Assembly (NCBI RefSeq): GCF_013408095.1
Contig: NZ_JACBZF010000008.1
Coordinates: forward strand, 1 to 64,000
DNA from: Novosphingobium marinum
GTDB taxonomy: Bacteria; Pseudomonadota; Alphaproteobacteria; Sphingomonadales; Sphingomonadaceae
Length of the DNA: 64,000 bases
Direction of reading: 5' to 3'
Below are positions 17,101 to 25,316 of the stretch, in pieces; position 1 is the first letter of the stretch, and every line of letters starts with the position of its first letter. The notes under the pieces were generated by a model. It was not told where the DNA came from. It saw only the letters and a program-made list of their open reading frames with translations, and searched no databases. Made by a program: the position numbers and the translations under genes.

Positions 17101-20100
17101 GATCTTCTTCACCGGCGAGGAAACCGGCGGCAACTTCAATGCCATCGGCGGCGTCGAGTGGGCGCTCGACATCGACAGCGGCGAACTCTGGGCGCTGCCC
17201 TCCTTCGGCCACGGCGCGTGGGAAAACGTCACCCAGCTCGATACCGGCACGACCACGCACGTCGCCTTCATCCTGAGCGACGACACCTCGCCCTTCGACG
17301 CCGATGGCGACGATGAGCCCGAAGGCGCGCCGCTGTTCCTCTATGTCGGCGAGAAGGACAGCGATCCCGAAGCCGGGTTCCTTGCACGCAACGGCCTCGA
17401 TGACGGCCAGCTTTTCGTCTGGGTCCCGGACGATGGCGACAACGATCCGTCGAGCTTCTCCGGACAGGGCAGCAGTTCGGCGGGCGAATGGGTGCTCGTC
17501 GACAATTCGCGCAACGAGGCGATGGCATCGGACGACGGCTCGACCGGCTTCGACCAGTTCGGCTATCCGACGCAGCGCAACCTCTGGTCGCAGGCCGAGG
17601 ATCTGGGCGCCTTTGCCTTCTCGCGTCCCGAGGACGTGGCGACCAACCCGGAGAATCCGAGCGAGTTCGTGCTCGCCTCGACCGGAGCGCCGGGCGCGTT
17701 CGACGATGCCGACCAGGTCGGCGAGATCTACACCATGGACGTCCAGTTCAGCATCGTCCCCGCTCCGGGGCTGCCGGGCGATCCGGTGACCTACGACATC
17801 GGCGCCACCGGCTCGCTCGAAATCCTCTATGATGGCGATGCCGATCCCGACCAGGCGCTGCGCTCGCCCGACAACCTCGAGTGGTCGCCCGACGGCTTCA
17901 TCTACGTGCAGGAAGACAAGGCCTTCGACGACGTGTTCGAAGCCGGGGATCGCGCCAACACCAACGAGGCGGGGATCGTGCGGATCGATCCGGCCGACGG
18001 CTCGGTAGTGCGCATCGCCAACATCGATCGCTCGGTGCTGCTGCCCGAAGGCGCGGTGGACGAGGCGCCCGATGTTCCGGGCCACTGGGAAAGCTCGGGC
18101 ATCCTCGATGTCTCGGCCCTGTTCGACCGTCCGGCAGGCTCGCTCTTCATCGCCGACGTGCAGGCGCACGGCATCGATGACCAGAACCGCTTCGACGTCG
18201 AGGGCGATGCCGCCCGCATCGTGGACGGCGACCTCAAGGAAGGTGGCCAGCTCGTCTTCCTGTTCAACGAGGAAGCGACGACCGACACTTTCCCGACCAG
18301 CGGCAACGCGGGCGTGTTCGGCCAGTTCATGCCCGACGCCATCGCGTCGTACACCGGCGCGGACGGCATGACCTACTACGTCATCGCCAACGAGGGAGAC
18401 GACCGCGACGACTTCCTGCCCGGTTTCCTCGACGGTTTCGAGGAGTCGCAGCGCGTCGACGACCTGACGCTCGACCCGACCGCGTTCCCCAATGCCGATG
18501 TTCTGCAGCAGGATGACGAACTGGGCCGCCTCGGCGTCTCCCAGGCTCCCGGCAATGACGGCGATCTCGACGGCGACGGCGATATCGACCGGCTGCTCGC
18601 CTACGGCGGCCGCTCGTTCTCGATCCTCGATTCGAACGGCAACATCGTCTTCGACAGCGGATCGCAGATCGAGGAATTCGTCGCGATGGGCGGCCTCTAC
18701 GACGAGGACACCAACACCGGTGCGTTCGACGACGGGCGTTCGGACAACAAGGGCCCCGAACCCGAAGGCGTTACCACCGGCGTGTTCGGCGATTCGGTCC
18801 TCGCCTTCATCGCGCTCGAGCGCGGCGGCGGCGGCGTGATGGTCTACGATGTCACCGACCCGACCGACGTCGTGTTCGTGCAGTACCTGCGCGGCATGGA
18901 CGACATCAGCCCCGAGGGCCTCGCCTACGTCAGCGCTGCGGACAGCCCGACCGGAGACGCATTCCTCATCGTGGCGAACGAGGAATCGGAAACCTTATCG
19001 CTGTTCGAGCTCACCGAGCCCGGCACCTACACTCTCCAGCTTCTCCATTTCGCCGACGCCGAGGCAGGACTCCTCGCCTCGCAGACCGCTCCGAACCTTG
19101 CGGCCCTCGTCGACGCGTTCGAGGACGACTACGCCAACACGGTCATTCTCGCGGGCGGCGACAACTTCCTTCCCGGACCGTTCCTGGCCGCGGGAGCCGA
19201 TCCCTCGATCAACGACGTGCTGCCCGACGGGGACGTGCAGGGCCGGGTGGACATCGCCATCCACAATGCGATCGGCGTGCAGGCGTCGACCATCGGCAAC
19301 CATGAATTCGACCTTGGCAGTCGCGGCCTCCGGGACGTCATTGGACCCGACGGAGACTACGCCGGAACGATGTTCCCCTATCTTTCCGCCAATCTCGATT
19401 TCTCCGGCGACGGCGATCTCAACCGCTTTTTCGAAGAGACGCTCGGCGACGACGACCTCGAATTCGCATCCGATCTCGACAATGCGATCGTGCCATCGGC
19501 CGTCATCGAGGAGAACGGCGAACTCATCGGGCTCGTCGGCGCGACGACTCAGGTACTGGCGCGCATCAGTTCGCCTTCGGGGACCGTGGTCGACGGAAAC
19601 CCGGGCGACGACGACATGGAACTGCTCGCGCAGCAGTTGCAGCCGTACATCGACGACCTGCGCGACCAGGGCGTCGACAAGATCATCGTCATGGCTCACT
19701 TGCAGCAGATCGAGAACGAAATCGCGCTCGCGCCGCTGCTCGAAGGCGTTGACATAATCCTCGCGGCGGGTTCGAACACGCGCCTCGGCGATGCCGACGA
19801 CGAGGCCGTGGCCTTCCCGGGTCACGAAGCCGACTTCGCGGATACCTACCCGATCCTGACGCAGGGCGCCGACGGTGCTCCGACGCTGATCGTCAACACC
19901 GACAACGAATATACCTATCTCGGACGCCTTGTTGTCGAGTTCGACGAGAACGGGGAAATCGTGGTCGATCGCCTCGACGATTATTCCACGGTCAACGGCG
20001 CTTATGCCTCGACCGAGGCAAACGTCGCCGATGCCTGGGGCACGACTGTCGAGAACCTCGACGCGACGGCCTTTGCCGAGGGCACGAAGGGTAGCGAGGT

Positions 20101-21061
20101 CCTTCGCCTGACCGACGCGGTCCAGGACATCATCGATGCCAAGAGCGGCAATGTCTTCGGCTTCTCGACGGTTTATCTCGAAGGTGCGCGCGCGATCGTG
20201 CGCAGCGAGGAAACGAATCTCGGCAACCTCACCGCAGACGCCAACGCCGACGCGGCGCGCGAAGCACTGGGCCTCGACGACGATGTCGCGGTGGTCGCGA
20301 TCAAGAACGGCGGCGGCATCCGCTCGCAGATCGGCACGGTATCGGGAACCGGCGACGATGTCGTGTTCGGGCCGAACCCGGACAACGAGATCAGCCAGCT
20401 CGACATCGAGAACTCGTTGCGCTTCGACAATGGCCTCGTCGTGTTCGAGGCGACGCCCGAGCAACTTCTGAACCTGCTCAACTCGCCCAACGCCTTCAAT
20501 CCGGGCAATGGCGGGTTCCTGCAGACGAGCGGCATCCAGGTCAGTTACGATCCGGGAGCCGACGCCGGTATGCGGGTGGTAGACGTGGCGCTGGTCGATG
20601 CGAACGGCAACAAGACCGCGATCGTCGACGATGGCGAGGTGCTAGACAGCGCTCCGGACGTGATCAACATGGTCATCCTCGACTTCACCGCCCGGCAGGA
20701 CGGCGACGGATACCAGGTTGCGGAGAACGGCTCGAACTTCCGCTACATTCTCGAAGACTACTCGCTTTCGGATCCGCTCGGCGTCATCGACAATCCGGAT
20801 AGCGACGATCCGGACAACATCCTTGTCGACACCAACAGCTTCGACGGCGAAGTGCTTGGCGAACAGGAGGCCCTGGCCGACTACCTCCTCGAAAATTACG
20901 GCACGCTCGAAACGGCGTACGACATCGAGGACACCGACCAGGAGTTCGACGAGCGCATCCAGAACATCGAGGTTCGCGAGGATACCGTACTCGACGGCGT
21001 CTCCGCTGCGATGGCGGCGATGAGCATCGAGGCGGACGCTGCGGCATTCGTGATAGGCTGA
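14129..21061 (+). CDS. Giant multidomain surface phosphohydrolase-like protein
   Basis: About 2,310 aa. Residues 1-60 (ILIRIVSADGK...) plus a hydrophobic segment (about 150-168, LLFGLLGAAAIAVAVVLI) and an Asp run resemble the N-terminal retention prefix of LapA/BapA-type adhesins. Three Ig-like repeats (about 185-482) share GTAEAGSTVELFDG. A SwmB-like strand domain follows (about 487-577). A choice-of-anchor-I propeller (from about 587) is interrupted by a PhoX/DUF839-like domain (about 855-1380; VFVNHE, FFTGEETGG) and resumes with DAIASYTG, YGGRSFSI and SDNKGPEPEGV. The end (about 1630-2290) is a 5'-nucleotidase pair: GGDNFLPGPF, GNHEFDLG, and a C-terminal NGGGIR. The usual DxH metal motif reads FADAEAG and the usual GHxH reads GSNTRL, so catalysis may be altered or lost. 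Start could be ATG at 14129 or GTG at 14135 (GAGGGGA at 6 bases). Confidence 0.85.
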   Translation: MLVAILIRIVSADGKHQISKVVKSLPARLAVPEGAKVEAIDQETGREIEIAREQVLELAGEGRDSEAARDARGEAGLIVEEGADWAQTEANLSDLAGEGESLEGGLATAAFAEAGAEAATYSYGLQSGDDYGDDGGLFGGSNALLFGLLGAAAIAVAVVLITDDDDDEDDIDGGDGGGDGGGDTDAPDAPAGLDLAAGDDTGASDSDNVTSITNGLTFTGTAEAGSTVELFDGGASLGTTTAGDDGSFTIDVDLAEGDHSLTATATDAAGNTSAASAALDVTVDATAGDAPAGLDLDTASDDGEFDDDDLVTDGQGLVIGGTAEPGTTVELFNGSNSLGTTTAGDDGVFSFTVNLPDGANDLTAVATDTAGNVTAASAPLTVTVDSSAPAAPVSLTLDPADDDGANDGVTDQTDGLTITGTAEAGSTVELFDGSTSLGTTTAGSDGSFSFDVDLDPGTRTITAIATDANGNVGAASAPLTLDIGSAPRLVNTTVDGDGTVVTLYFDEQLDMDSVPDASDFSVDMDGDIAVESVQVLGNRVVLNLESPVDGDATVSYDGDAITDAAGNATAAFADLALQQGVSVMASNAVGLGRTETIELNGAEISAFDPETNRIFVTGSDGVQVIQLDDNLGMTLLGEISVGTNNITSVAVSNGILAVAVVADDKTQPGDVYFISTSADVGEAAVLGSIEVGSLPDMVTFTPDGSKVLVANEAELDEDGNDPVGSISIIDISNGIGAATVETAGFEAFNDQIDALKAAGVRLFAGEEGFEDTTVAQDLEPEYIAVSPDGTTAMVTLQENNAVAIVDIATATVVSVQPLGLKSFDGLLADFSDRDGGIDIDAGALQDDMAMLDGQNGYFAKALFTVGETLDSGYTPPGVMDGIGATLIDENTVRVFVNHELAAGDGYAFELANGTELTGSRVSYFDIDKTTMEIVDGGLAFDTVYDSAGNVVTDNSFSINPGDAGTNGFDRFCSASLFEADTFGDGRGLADTIFFTGEETGGNFNAIGGVEWALDIDSGELWALPSFGHGAWENVTQLDTGTTTHVAFILSDDTSPFDADGDDEPEGAPLFLYVGEKDSDPEAGFLARNGLDDGQLFVWVPDDGDNDPSSFSGQGSSSAGEWVLVDNSRNEAMASDDGSTGFDQFGYPTQRNLWSQAEDLGAFAFSRPEDVATNPENPSEFVLASTGAPGAFDDADQVGEIYTMDVQFSIVPAPGLPGDPVTYDIGATGSLEILYDGDADPDQALRSPDNLEWSPDGFIYVQEDKAFDDVFEAGDRANTNEAGIVRIDPADGSVVRIANIDRSVLLPEGAVDEAPDVPGHWESSGILDVSALFDRPAGSLFIADVQAHGIDDQNRFDVEGDAARIVDGDLKEGGQLVFLFNEEATTDTFPTSGNAGVFGQFMPDAIASYTGADGMTYYVIANEGDDRDDFLPGFLDGFEESQRVDDLTLDPTAFPNADVLQQDDELGRLGVSQAPGNDGDLDGDGDIDRLLAYGGRSFSILDSNGNIVFDSGSQIEEFVAMGGLYDEDTNTGAFDDGRSDNKGPEPEGVTTGVFGDSVLAFIALERGGGGVMVYDVTDPTDVVFVQYLRGMDDISPEGLAYVSAADSPTGDAFLIVANEESETLSLFELTEPGTYTLQLLHFADAEAGLLASQTAPNLAALVDAFEDDYANTVILAGGDNFLPGPFLAAGADPSINDVLPDGDVQGRVDIAIHNAIGVQASTIGNHEFDLGSRGLRDVIGPDGDYAGTMFPYLSANLDFSGDGDLNRFFEETLGDDDLEFASDLDNAIVPSAVIEENGELIGLVGATTQVLARISSPSGTVVDGNPGDDDMELLAQQLQPYIDDLRDQGVDKIIVMAHLQQIENEIALAPLLEGVDIILAAGSNTRLGDADDEAVAFPGHEADFADTYPILTQGADGAPTLIVNTDNEYTYLGRLVVEFDENGEIVVDRLDDYSTVNGAYASTEANVADAWGTTVENLDATAFAEGTKGSEVLRLTDAVQDIIDAKSGNVFGFSTVYLEGARAIVRSEETNLGNLTADANADAAREALGLDDDVAVVAIKNGGGIRSQIGTVSGTGDDVVFGPNPDNEISQLDIENSLRFDNGLVVFEATPEQLLNLLNSPNAFNPGNGGFLQTSGIQVSYDPGADAGMRVVDVALVDANGNKTAIVDDGEVLDSAPDVINMVILDFTARQDGDGYQVAENGSNFRYILEDYSLSDPLGVIDNPDSDDPDNILVDTNSFDGEVLGEQEALADYLLENYGTLETAYDIEDTDQEFDERIQNIEVREDTVLDGVSAAMAAMSIEADAAAFVIG

Positions 21062-21095
21062 CGAAAGCGCAGGCATCCTGAGGCTGCATCAGACG

Positions 21096-21124
21096 GGGCG
21101 TCCGGCTCGAAAAGCCGGGCGCCC
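21096..21124 (+). terminator. Strong hairpin after the giant gene
   Basis: A 12-bp stem, GGGCGTCCGGCT (21096-21107) with AGCCGGGCGCCC (21113-21124), one wobble, CGAAA loop. The T run is poor, but position just past the stop of the 2,310-aa gene supports a terminator separating it from psd. Confidence 0.65.
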
Positions 21125-21197
21125 TGTCGCCTTCGCGAACGGGAGGAACGGTCCGGTGGCGGTGCCGGCCATTGCGGGGCGGGCCGCGCACGCCTAG

Positions 21198-21956
21198 ATG
21201 GTATTGATGCCCGGTGAAATCCTAGACAACCAGGGAAAGGGGGAGGCGAGCTGGAGCTGGCCTCCGATCCATCCCGAATTCCGCCTTTTCGCAGCCATCG
21301 GCGCGGGCCTGTGCCTGGTGGCAGCCCTGCTCGGATGGGAGACGCTGGCCTGGCCGCTTGGCGCGCTGACCGTAGGTATCGTCGCGTTCTTCCGCGATCC
21401 GCGCCGCGTCACCCCGACCGGAGACCGCTTCATCGTCTCGCCCGCCGACGGCCTCGTGACGCTCATCCAGAAGGTGCCGCCGCCGCGCGAGCTGACCGTC
21501 GACGACGGCAGCGGGCGACCGGGCCTCAAGGACGAGCCGGTCACGCGCGTCTCGATCTTCATGAGCGTGTTCGACGTGCACATCAATCGCGCGCCGATCG
21601 GCGGGACAGTGCGCCGCGTGGTCTACATCCCCGGAAAGTTCGTCAACGCCGACCTCGACAAGGCGAGCGAGGAGAACGAGCGCCAGCACGTCATGATCGA
21701 GCGCGGCGATGGCCTCGTGCTGTGCTTCACGCAGATCGCGGGGCTGGTGGCGCGACGCATCGTGCCGTTCATCAAGCCGGGCGACATGCTCGCATCGGGC
21801 CAGCGCGTCGGCCTCATCCGCTTCGGCAGCCGCGTCGACGTCTACCTGCCCGAGGGGACGGAGCCGCGCGTCATCATGGGCCAGAAGGTGACCGCGGGCG
21901 AGACCATCCTGGCCGAGATCGGCGAGCAGTTGCAGATCGAGGGTATCTACCAGTGA
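21198..21956 (+). CDS. psd: Phosphatidylserine decarboxylase
   Basis: 252 aa. It converts phosphatidylserine to phosphatidylethanolamine at the inner membrane. This is the short, type II-like form: an N-terminal hydrophobic region ([17 protein letters not shown]), ISFR-like [11 protein letters not shown], then [16 protein letters not shown], and near residue 213 [10 protein letters not shown], whose Gly-Ser bond is where self-cleavage makes the pyruvoyl group. A second ATG three codons on is a possible start. Its stop overlaps the GTG of pssA, so the two consecutive pathway enzymes are translationally coupled, in reverse order of their reactions. Confidence 0.95.
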   Translation: MVLMPGEILDNQGKGEASWSWPPIHPEFRLFAAIGAGLCLVAALLGWETLAWPLGALTVGIVAFFRDPRRVTPTGDRFIVSPADGLVTLIQKVPPPRELTVDDGSGRPGLKDEPVTRVSIFMSVFDVHINRAPIGGTVRRVVYIPGKFVNADLDKASEENERQHVMIERGDGLVLCFTQIAGLVARRIVPFIKPGDMLASGQRVGLIRFGSRVDVYLPEGTEPRVIMGQKVTAGETILAEIGEQLQIEGIYQ

Positions 21957-22750
21957 GCGAGCCGCTTCGCGAACGCCGCCGCCGGATGCAGCCGGGCCTC
22001 TCGCTGCGTGCGCTCGTGCCCAATGCCATCACCGCCGCAGCGCTGTGCGTCGGGCTGACCGGCATCCGCTTCGCCATCGCCGGCGAGTTCGAGAAGGCGG
22101 TGGGGGCGGTGATCCTTGCAGGCGTGCTCGACGGGATCGACGGACGGGCGGCGCGGCTCCTGAAAGCGCAATCGCGCTTCGGGGCCGAGCTCGACAGCCT
22201 TGCCGACGCGATATCCTTCGGCGTCGCCCCGGCGCTCATCGTCTATCTCTGGACGCTGCAGAACCTGCCGAGCGTGGGCTGGTTCGCCTCGCTCGCGTTT
22301 GCGATCTGCTGCGTGCTCAGGCTCGCGCGGTTCAACGCCCGTATCGACCTGCCGGACCAGCCGCACAAGCAGGCTGGCTTCCTGACCGGCGTCCCCGCGC
22401 CGCTGGGGGCAGGCCTCGCCTTTCTGCCGATGTACCTGTGGATCGCGAGCAGCCGCCCGGAATTCAGCGATCCGATCGCGATCAGCATCTGGATGATCCT
22501 CATCGCATTCCTGATGATCTCGAGCCTGCCGACGCTGAGCTGGTCGAAACTGCGGCCGCGCCGAAACATCCGGATCGAGATCATCGCTCTGGTCGGACTG
22601 CTCGTCGCGGCGCTCCTCCTCGAGCCGTGGTTTACGCTCGTGGCAATCAGCCTCGTCTACATCGCGCTTATCCCGGTAGGCCTGATCGCCTACGCGCGGG
22701 TCAGGCGGCAGCGCGCAGCTGCAAGGCCCGCGCCGGCCGAACCGACCTGA
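21953..22750 (+). CDS. pssA: CDP-diacylglycerol-serine O-phosphatidyltransferase
   Basis: 265 aa. It makes phosphatidylserine from CDP-diacylglycerol and serine, feeding Psd. The CDP-alcohol phosphotransferase signature is intact: [20 protein letters not shown] followed by LDSLAD, supplying the metal-binding aspartates. There are about six to eight hydrophobic segments. Start is GTG in a GTGA overlap with the psd stop; an ATG 11 codons later (MQPGLSL) is the alternative. The 3' end overlaps a convergent small gene by 50 bases. Confidence 0.95.
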   Translation: MSEPLRERRRRMQPGLSLRALVPNAITAAALCVGLTGIRFAIAGEFEKAVGAVILAGVLDGIDGRAARLLKAQSRFGAELDSLADAISFGVAPALIVYLWTLQNLPSVGWFASLAFAICCVLRLARFNARIDLPDQPHKQAGFLTGVPAPLGAGLAFLPMYLWIASSRPEFSDPIAISIWMILIAFLMISSLPTLSWSKLRPRRNIRIEIIALVGLLVAALLLEPWFTLVAISLVYIALIPVGLIAYARVRRQRAAARPAPAEPT

Positions 22751-22973
22751 CGTCGCCGGCAGTGCCGAATACGGGACGCAGCACGCGCGCCCGCACGGAA
22801 GGAACCGAGTATTCGCGCGTCGAAAAGCGAAGCTCGCGTTCGGCAACGGCGCTTGCCACTTCACGGCGCAGCGCCGGGATCGCGTCCGCATAGCGCCTGA
22901 CAGTCGCAGCGATCGTGCCGCCTGCGAGCAGGGCCGAGCCGACGAACAACACTGCCAGTACCTGATCGATCAT
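22701..22973 (-). CDS. Small hypothetical protein with one N-terminal membrane helix
   Basis: 90 aa. MIDQVLAVLFVGSALLAGGT is a membrane helix or anchor; the rest is basic and rich in Arg and Ala. GGGGAAGA lies 3 bases before the ATG, which supports translation. It converges with and overlaps the end of pssA by 50 bases, and its upstream side faces the rpsB leader. I recognise no family. Confidence 0.55.
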   Translation of the reverse strand: MIDQVLAVLFVGSALLAGGTIAATVRRYADAIPALRREVASAVAERELRFSTREYSVPSVRARVLRPVFGTAGDVRSVRPARALQLRAAA

Positions 22974-23301
22974 GCGTCTTCCCCTTTTTTCCGTCCTGTG
23001 CGCCGACCGGTGGAAACCCTGTCGATAACTTGTGGATATGTTCGAATCGGACTATTCTCGCGTCCACAAGTACAATGTTCTCTTTTTGTTCCGTGACGTC
23101 AAGCGCTTTCGGGCGTTTTTCACGCAACCACTGGATTTCCGCCACGCTTGGGGCTAAGGGGACGCCGCCTGACGGATTCGGCCCGGCATCGGGGCGCGTG
23201 CGCAAGGCAAATCCACATGGGAAGCACTGACATACCGGTGCCGCAGCGGACAGTCCGCACGGTTCCAGCTTCCCAGAGGCATAACCGGAAAGGAACGTAC
23301 T
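22974..23301 (+). promoter_or_regulatory. rpsB upstream region with candidate promoter
   Basis: A 328-base gap holding the rpsB leader and the start of the small divergent gene. One candidate sigma-70-like pair is TTGTGG (23030-23035) and TATTCT (23053-23058) with a 17-base spacer, which would leave a leader of over 200 bases. Ribosomal protein S2 operons in other bacteria are autoregulated through their leader; no such structure was established here. AGGA precedes the rpsB ATG. Confidence 0.3.
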
Positions 23302-24105
23302 ATGGCGGCTCCCACCGTCACCATGCAGCAATTGATCGAGGCCGGCGCACACTTCGGCCACCAGACCCACCGCTGGAACCCGCGGATGAAGCCGTACATC
23401 TTCGGCGCCCGCAACGGTGTTCACATCATCGACCTGTCGCAGACCGTGCCGCTGATGGCGCGCGCGCTCGACTTCGTCTCGGCCACCGTCCAGGCGGGCG
23501 GCAAGGTGCTGTTCGTCGGCACCAAGCGCCAGGCACAGCAGCCGATCGCCGAAGCGGCGCGTTCGTGCGGCCAGCACTTCGTGAACCACCGCTGGCTGGG
23601 CGGCATGCTCACCAACTGGAAGACGATCTCGCAGTCGATCAAGCGCCTCAAGACGCTTGAGGAAACGCTCGGCGGCGACACGGCGGGCCTTACCAAGAAG
23701 GAAGTCCTCCAGCTCACTCGCGAGCGCGACAAGCTCGAGCTTTCGCTCGGCGGTATCCGCGACATGGGAGGCATTCCCGACGTGATGTTCGTGATCGACG
23801 CGAACAAGGAAGAACTGGCGATCAAGGAAGCCAACGTGCTCGGCATCCCGGTCGTCGCGGTGCTCGACACCAACGTCGATCCGCAGGGTATCGCCTTCCC
23901 GGTTCCGGGCAACGACGATGCCAGCCGCGCCGTGCGCCTCTACTGCGACGCGATCGCGCAGGCCGCAACCAAGGGCGGCACCGCCGCGGTGGTCGATTCG
24001 GGTGTCGACGTGGGCGCGATGGACGAGCCGGTGGCCGAGGAAGCCGCGGCCGAGCCCGCCGCCGAGCCGGCCGAGGAAAGCGCTGCCGAGCCCGCACAGG
24101 GCTGA
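23302..24105 (+). CDS. rpsB: 30S ribosomal protein S2
   Basis: 267 aa. The S2 core is plain: [48 protein letters not shown], and [13 protein letters not shown]2 binds late to the small subunit near the head-body junction and is needed for S1 binding. The C-terminus carries an Ala/Glu/Pro-rich tail of about 30 residues ([15 protein letters not shown]), common in alphaproteobacteria. It forms the standard rpsB-tsf pair. Confidence 0.98.
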   Translation: MAAPTVTMQQLIEAGAHFGHQTHRWNPRMKPYIFGARNGVHIIDLSQTVPLMARALDFVSATVQAGGKVLFVGTKRQAQQPIAEAARSCGQHFVNHRWLGGMLTNWKTISQSIKRLKTLEETLGGDTAGLTKKEVLQLTRERDKLELSLGGIRDMGGIPDVMFVIDANKEELAIKEANVLGIPVVAVLDTNVDPQGIAFPVPGNDDASRAVRLYCDAIAQAATKGGTAAVVDSGVDVGAMDEPVAEEAAAEPAAEPAEESAAEPAQG

Positions 24106-24133
24106 ACGCGCTCGCCGTTGTCATGAATTCGTA

Positions 24134-24161
24134 GCGCCCCGGCCTCATTGCGCCGGGGCGC
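24134..24161 (+). terminator. Intergenic hairpin between rpsB and tsf
   Basis: A perfect 10-bp stem, GCGCCCCGGC (24134-24143) with GCCGGGGCGC (24152-24161), loop CTCATTGC, with no T run after it. It may act as a partial terminator or RNA processing site that sets the S2 to EF-Ts ratio, as known for this operon in other bacteria. Confidence 0.55.
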
Positions 24162-24191
24162 GACCCAACCATTACCAAGAGGAATAGCCAA

Positions 24192-25115
24192 ATGGCCTAC
24201 ACCGCCGCTGACGTGAAGAACCTTCGCGAGCGCACCGGAGCCGGCATGATGGACTGCAAGAAGGCGCTCGAGGAAGCGAACGGCGATTTTGAAGCCGCCG
24301 TCGACTCGCTGCGTGCCAAGGGCCTTGCCGCCGCCGCCAAGAAGTCGAGCCGCACCGCCGCCGAAGGCCTCGTCGGCGTTGCCGTCGAAGGCACCAAGGG
24401 CGTTGCCGTCGAAGTGAATTCCGAAACCGACTTCGTCGCCAAGAACGACCAGTTCCAGGATTTCGTGCGCAAGACCACGCAGGTCGCGCTCGGCCAGTCC
24501 TCCGACGACGTCGAGGCGCTCAAGTCGGCTTCCTATCCCGACGGCGGCACCGTGTCCGACAAGCTGACCGACAACGTCGCGACCATCGGCGAGAACCAGC
24601 AGGTGCGCCGCATGAAGACCGTTTCGGTGCCGAACGGCATCGTCGTGCCCTACATGCACAACGCCGCCGCGCCGAACCTCGGCAAGATCGGCGTGCTCGT
24701 TGCGCTCGAAAGCGATGCTGGCGCCGATGTGCTCGAGCCGCTCGGCAAGCAGATCGCGATGCACATCGCCGCCGCGTTCCCGCTGGCGCTTTCCGCAGAC
24801 GACCTCGACCAGGAACTGATCGAGCGCGAGCGCAAGATCGCCGCCGAGAAGGCCGCGGAAAGCGGCAAGCCCGAGAACGTCCAGGAAAAGATGGTCGAAG
24901 GCGCGGTCGCCAAGTTCGCCAAGGAAAACGCGCTGCTCAGCCAGGTCTTCGTCATGGACAACAAGACCCCGGTCGCGCAGGTCGTCGAGCAGGCGGGCAA
25001 GGAAGCCGGCACCAAGATCGTGCTGACAGACTTCGTTCGTTACCAGCTCGGCGAGGGCATCGAGAAGGAAGAGAGCGACTTCGCCGCCGAAGTCGCCGCC
25101 GCTGCCGGCGTCTGA
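24192..25115 (+). CDS. tsf: Elongation factor Ts
   Basis: 307 aa, the usual length. It is the guanine-nucleotide exchange factor for EF-Tu. The N-terminal UBA-like part reads [20 protein letters not shown], and the signature [11 protein letters not shown] follows near residue 80. The C-terminal module includes [22 protein letters not shown] precedes the ATG. A strong terminator follows the gene, so the flavoprotein downstream is a separate unit. Confidence 0.98.
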   Translation: MAYTAADVKNLRERTGAGMMDCKKALEEANGDFEAAVDSLRAKGLAAAAKKSSRTAAEGLVGVAVEGTKGVAVEVNSETDFVAKNDQFQDFVRKTTQVALGQSSDDVEALKSASYPDGGTVSDKLTDNVATIGENQQVRRMKTVSVPNGIVVPYMHNAAAPNLGKIGVLVALESDAGADVLEPLGKQIAMHIAAAFPLALSADDLDQELIERERKIAAEKAAESGKPENVQEKMVEGAVAKFAKENALLSQVFVMDNKTPVAQVVEQAGKEAGTKIVLTDFVRYQLGEGIEKEESDFAAEVAAAAGV

Positions 25116-25144
25116 TTGCCGCATCGGCCATCACGGCAAACCAG

Positions 25145-25172
25145 CGGGCCGGGGGAGCGATCCTCCGGCCCG
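25145..25172 (+). terminator. Rho-independent terminator after tsf
   Basis: A 12-bp stem, CGGGCCGGGGGA (25145-25156) with TCCTCCGGCCCG (25161-25172), tetraloop GCGA, followed by TTTGCTTTT. It lies 30 bases past the tsf stop. Confidence 0.85.
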
Positions 25173-25205
25173 TTTGCTTTTCGTCCCGATGGTTTCGCAC
25201 ATGCC

Positions 25206-25257
25206 TATGACATGTACGAGTGGCACCGCCGCGGGTCCTGACATATGACATCTGTCA
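25206..25257. promoter_or_regulatory. Operator-like repeats upstream of the flavoprotein gene
   Basis: TATGACAT occurs at 25206-25213 and again at 25244-25251. The second overlaps an inverted repeat, TGACA-TC-TGTCA (25246-25257), 60 bases before the flavoprotein start. This looks like the binding site of a dimeric repressor such as a TetR-type protein; no such regulator is adjacent. Confidence 0.45.
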
Positions 25258-25316
25258 CATCATAAATCGGCGAGGCGCGCGTATCGCGGTGACTGTCGCC
25301 AACGGGAGCTGGATCA

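Noticed and set aside
14867..18169. 1,100-codon open frame on the minus strand
   Set aside because: It is antisense to the giant plus-strand protein, whose domains are clear. Long antisense frames arise from GC-rich third positions; this one is rich in Arg, Val and Glu without any recognisable family.
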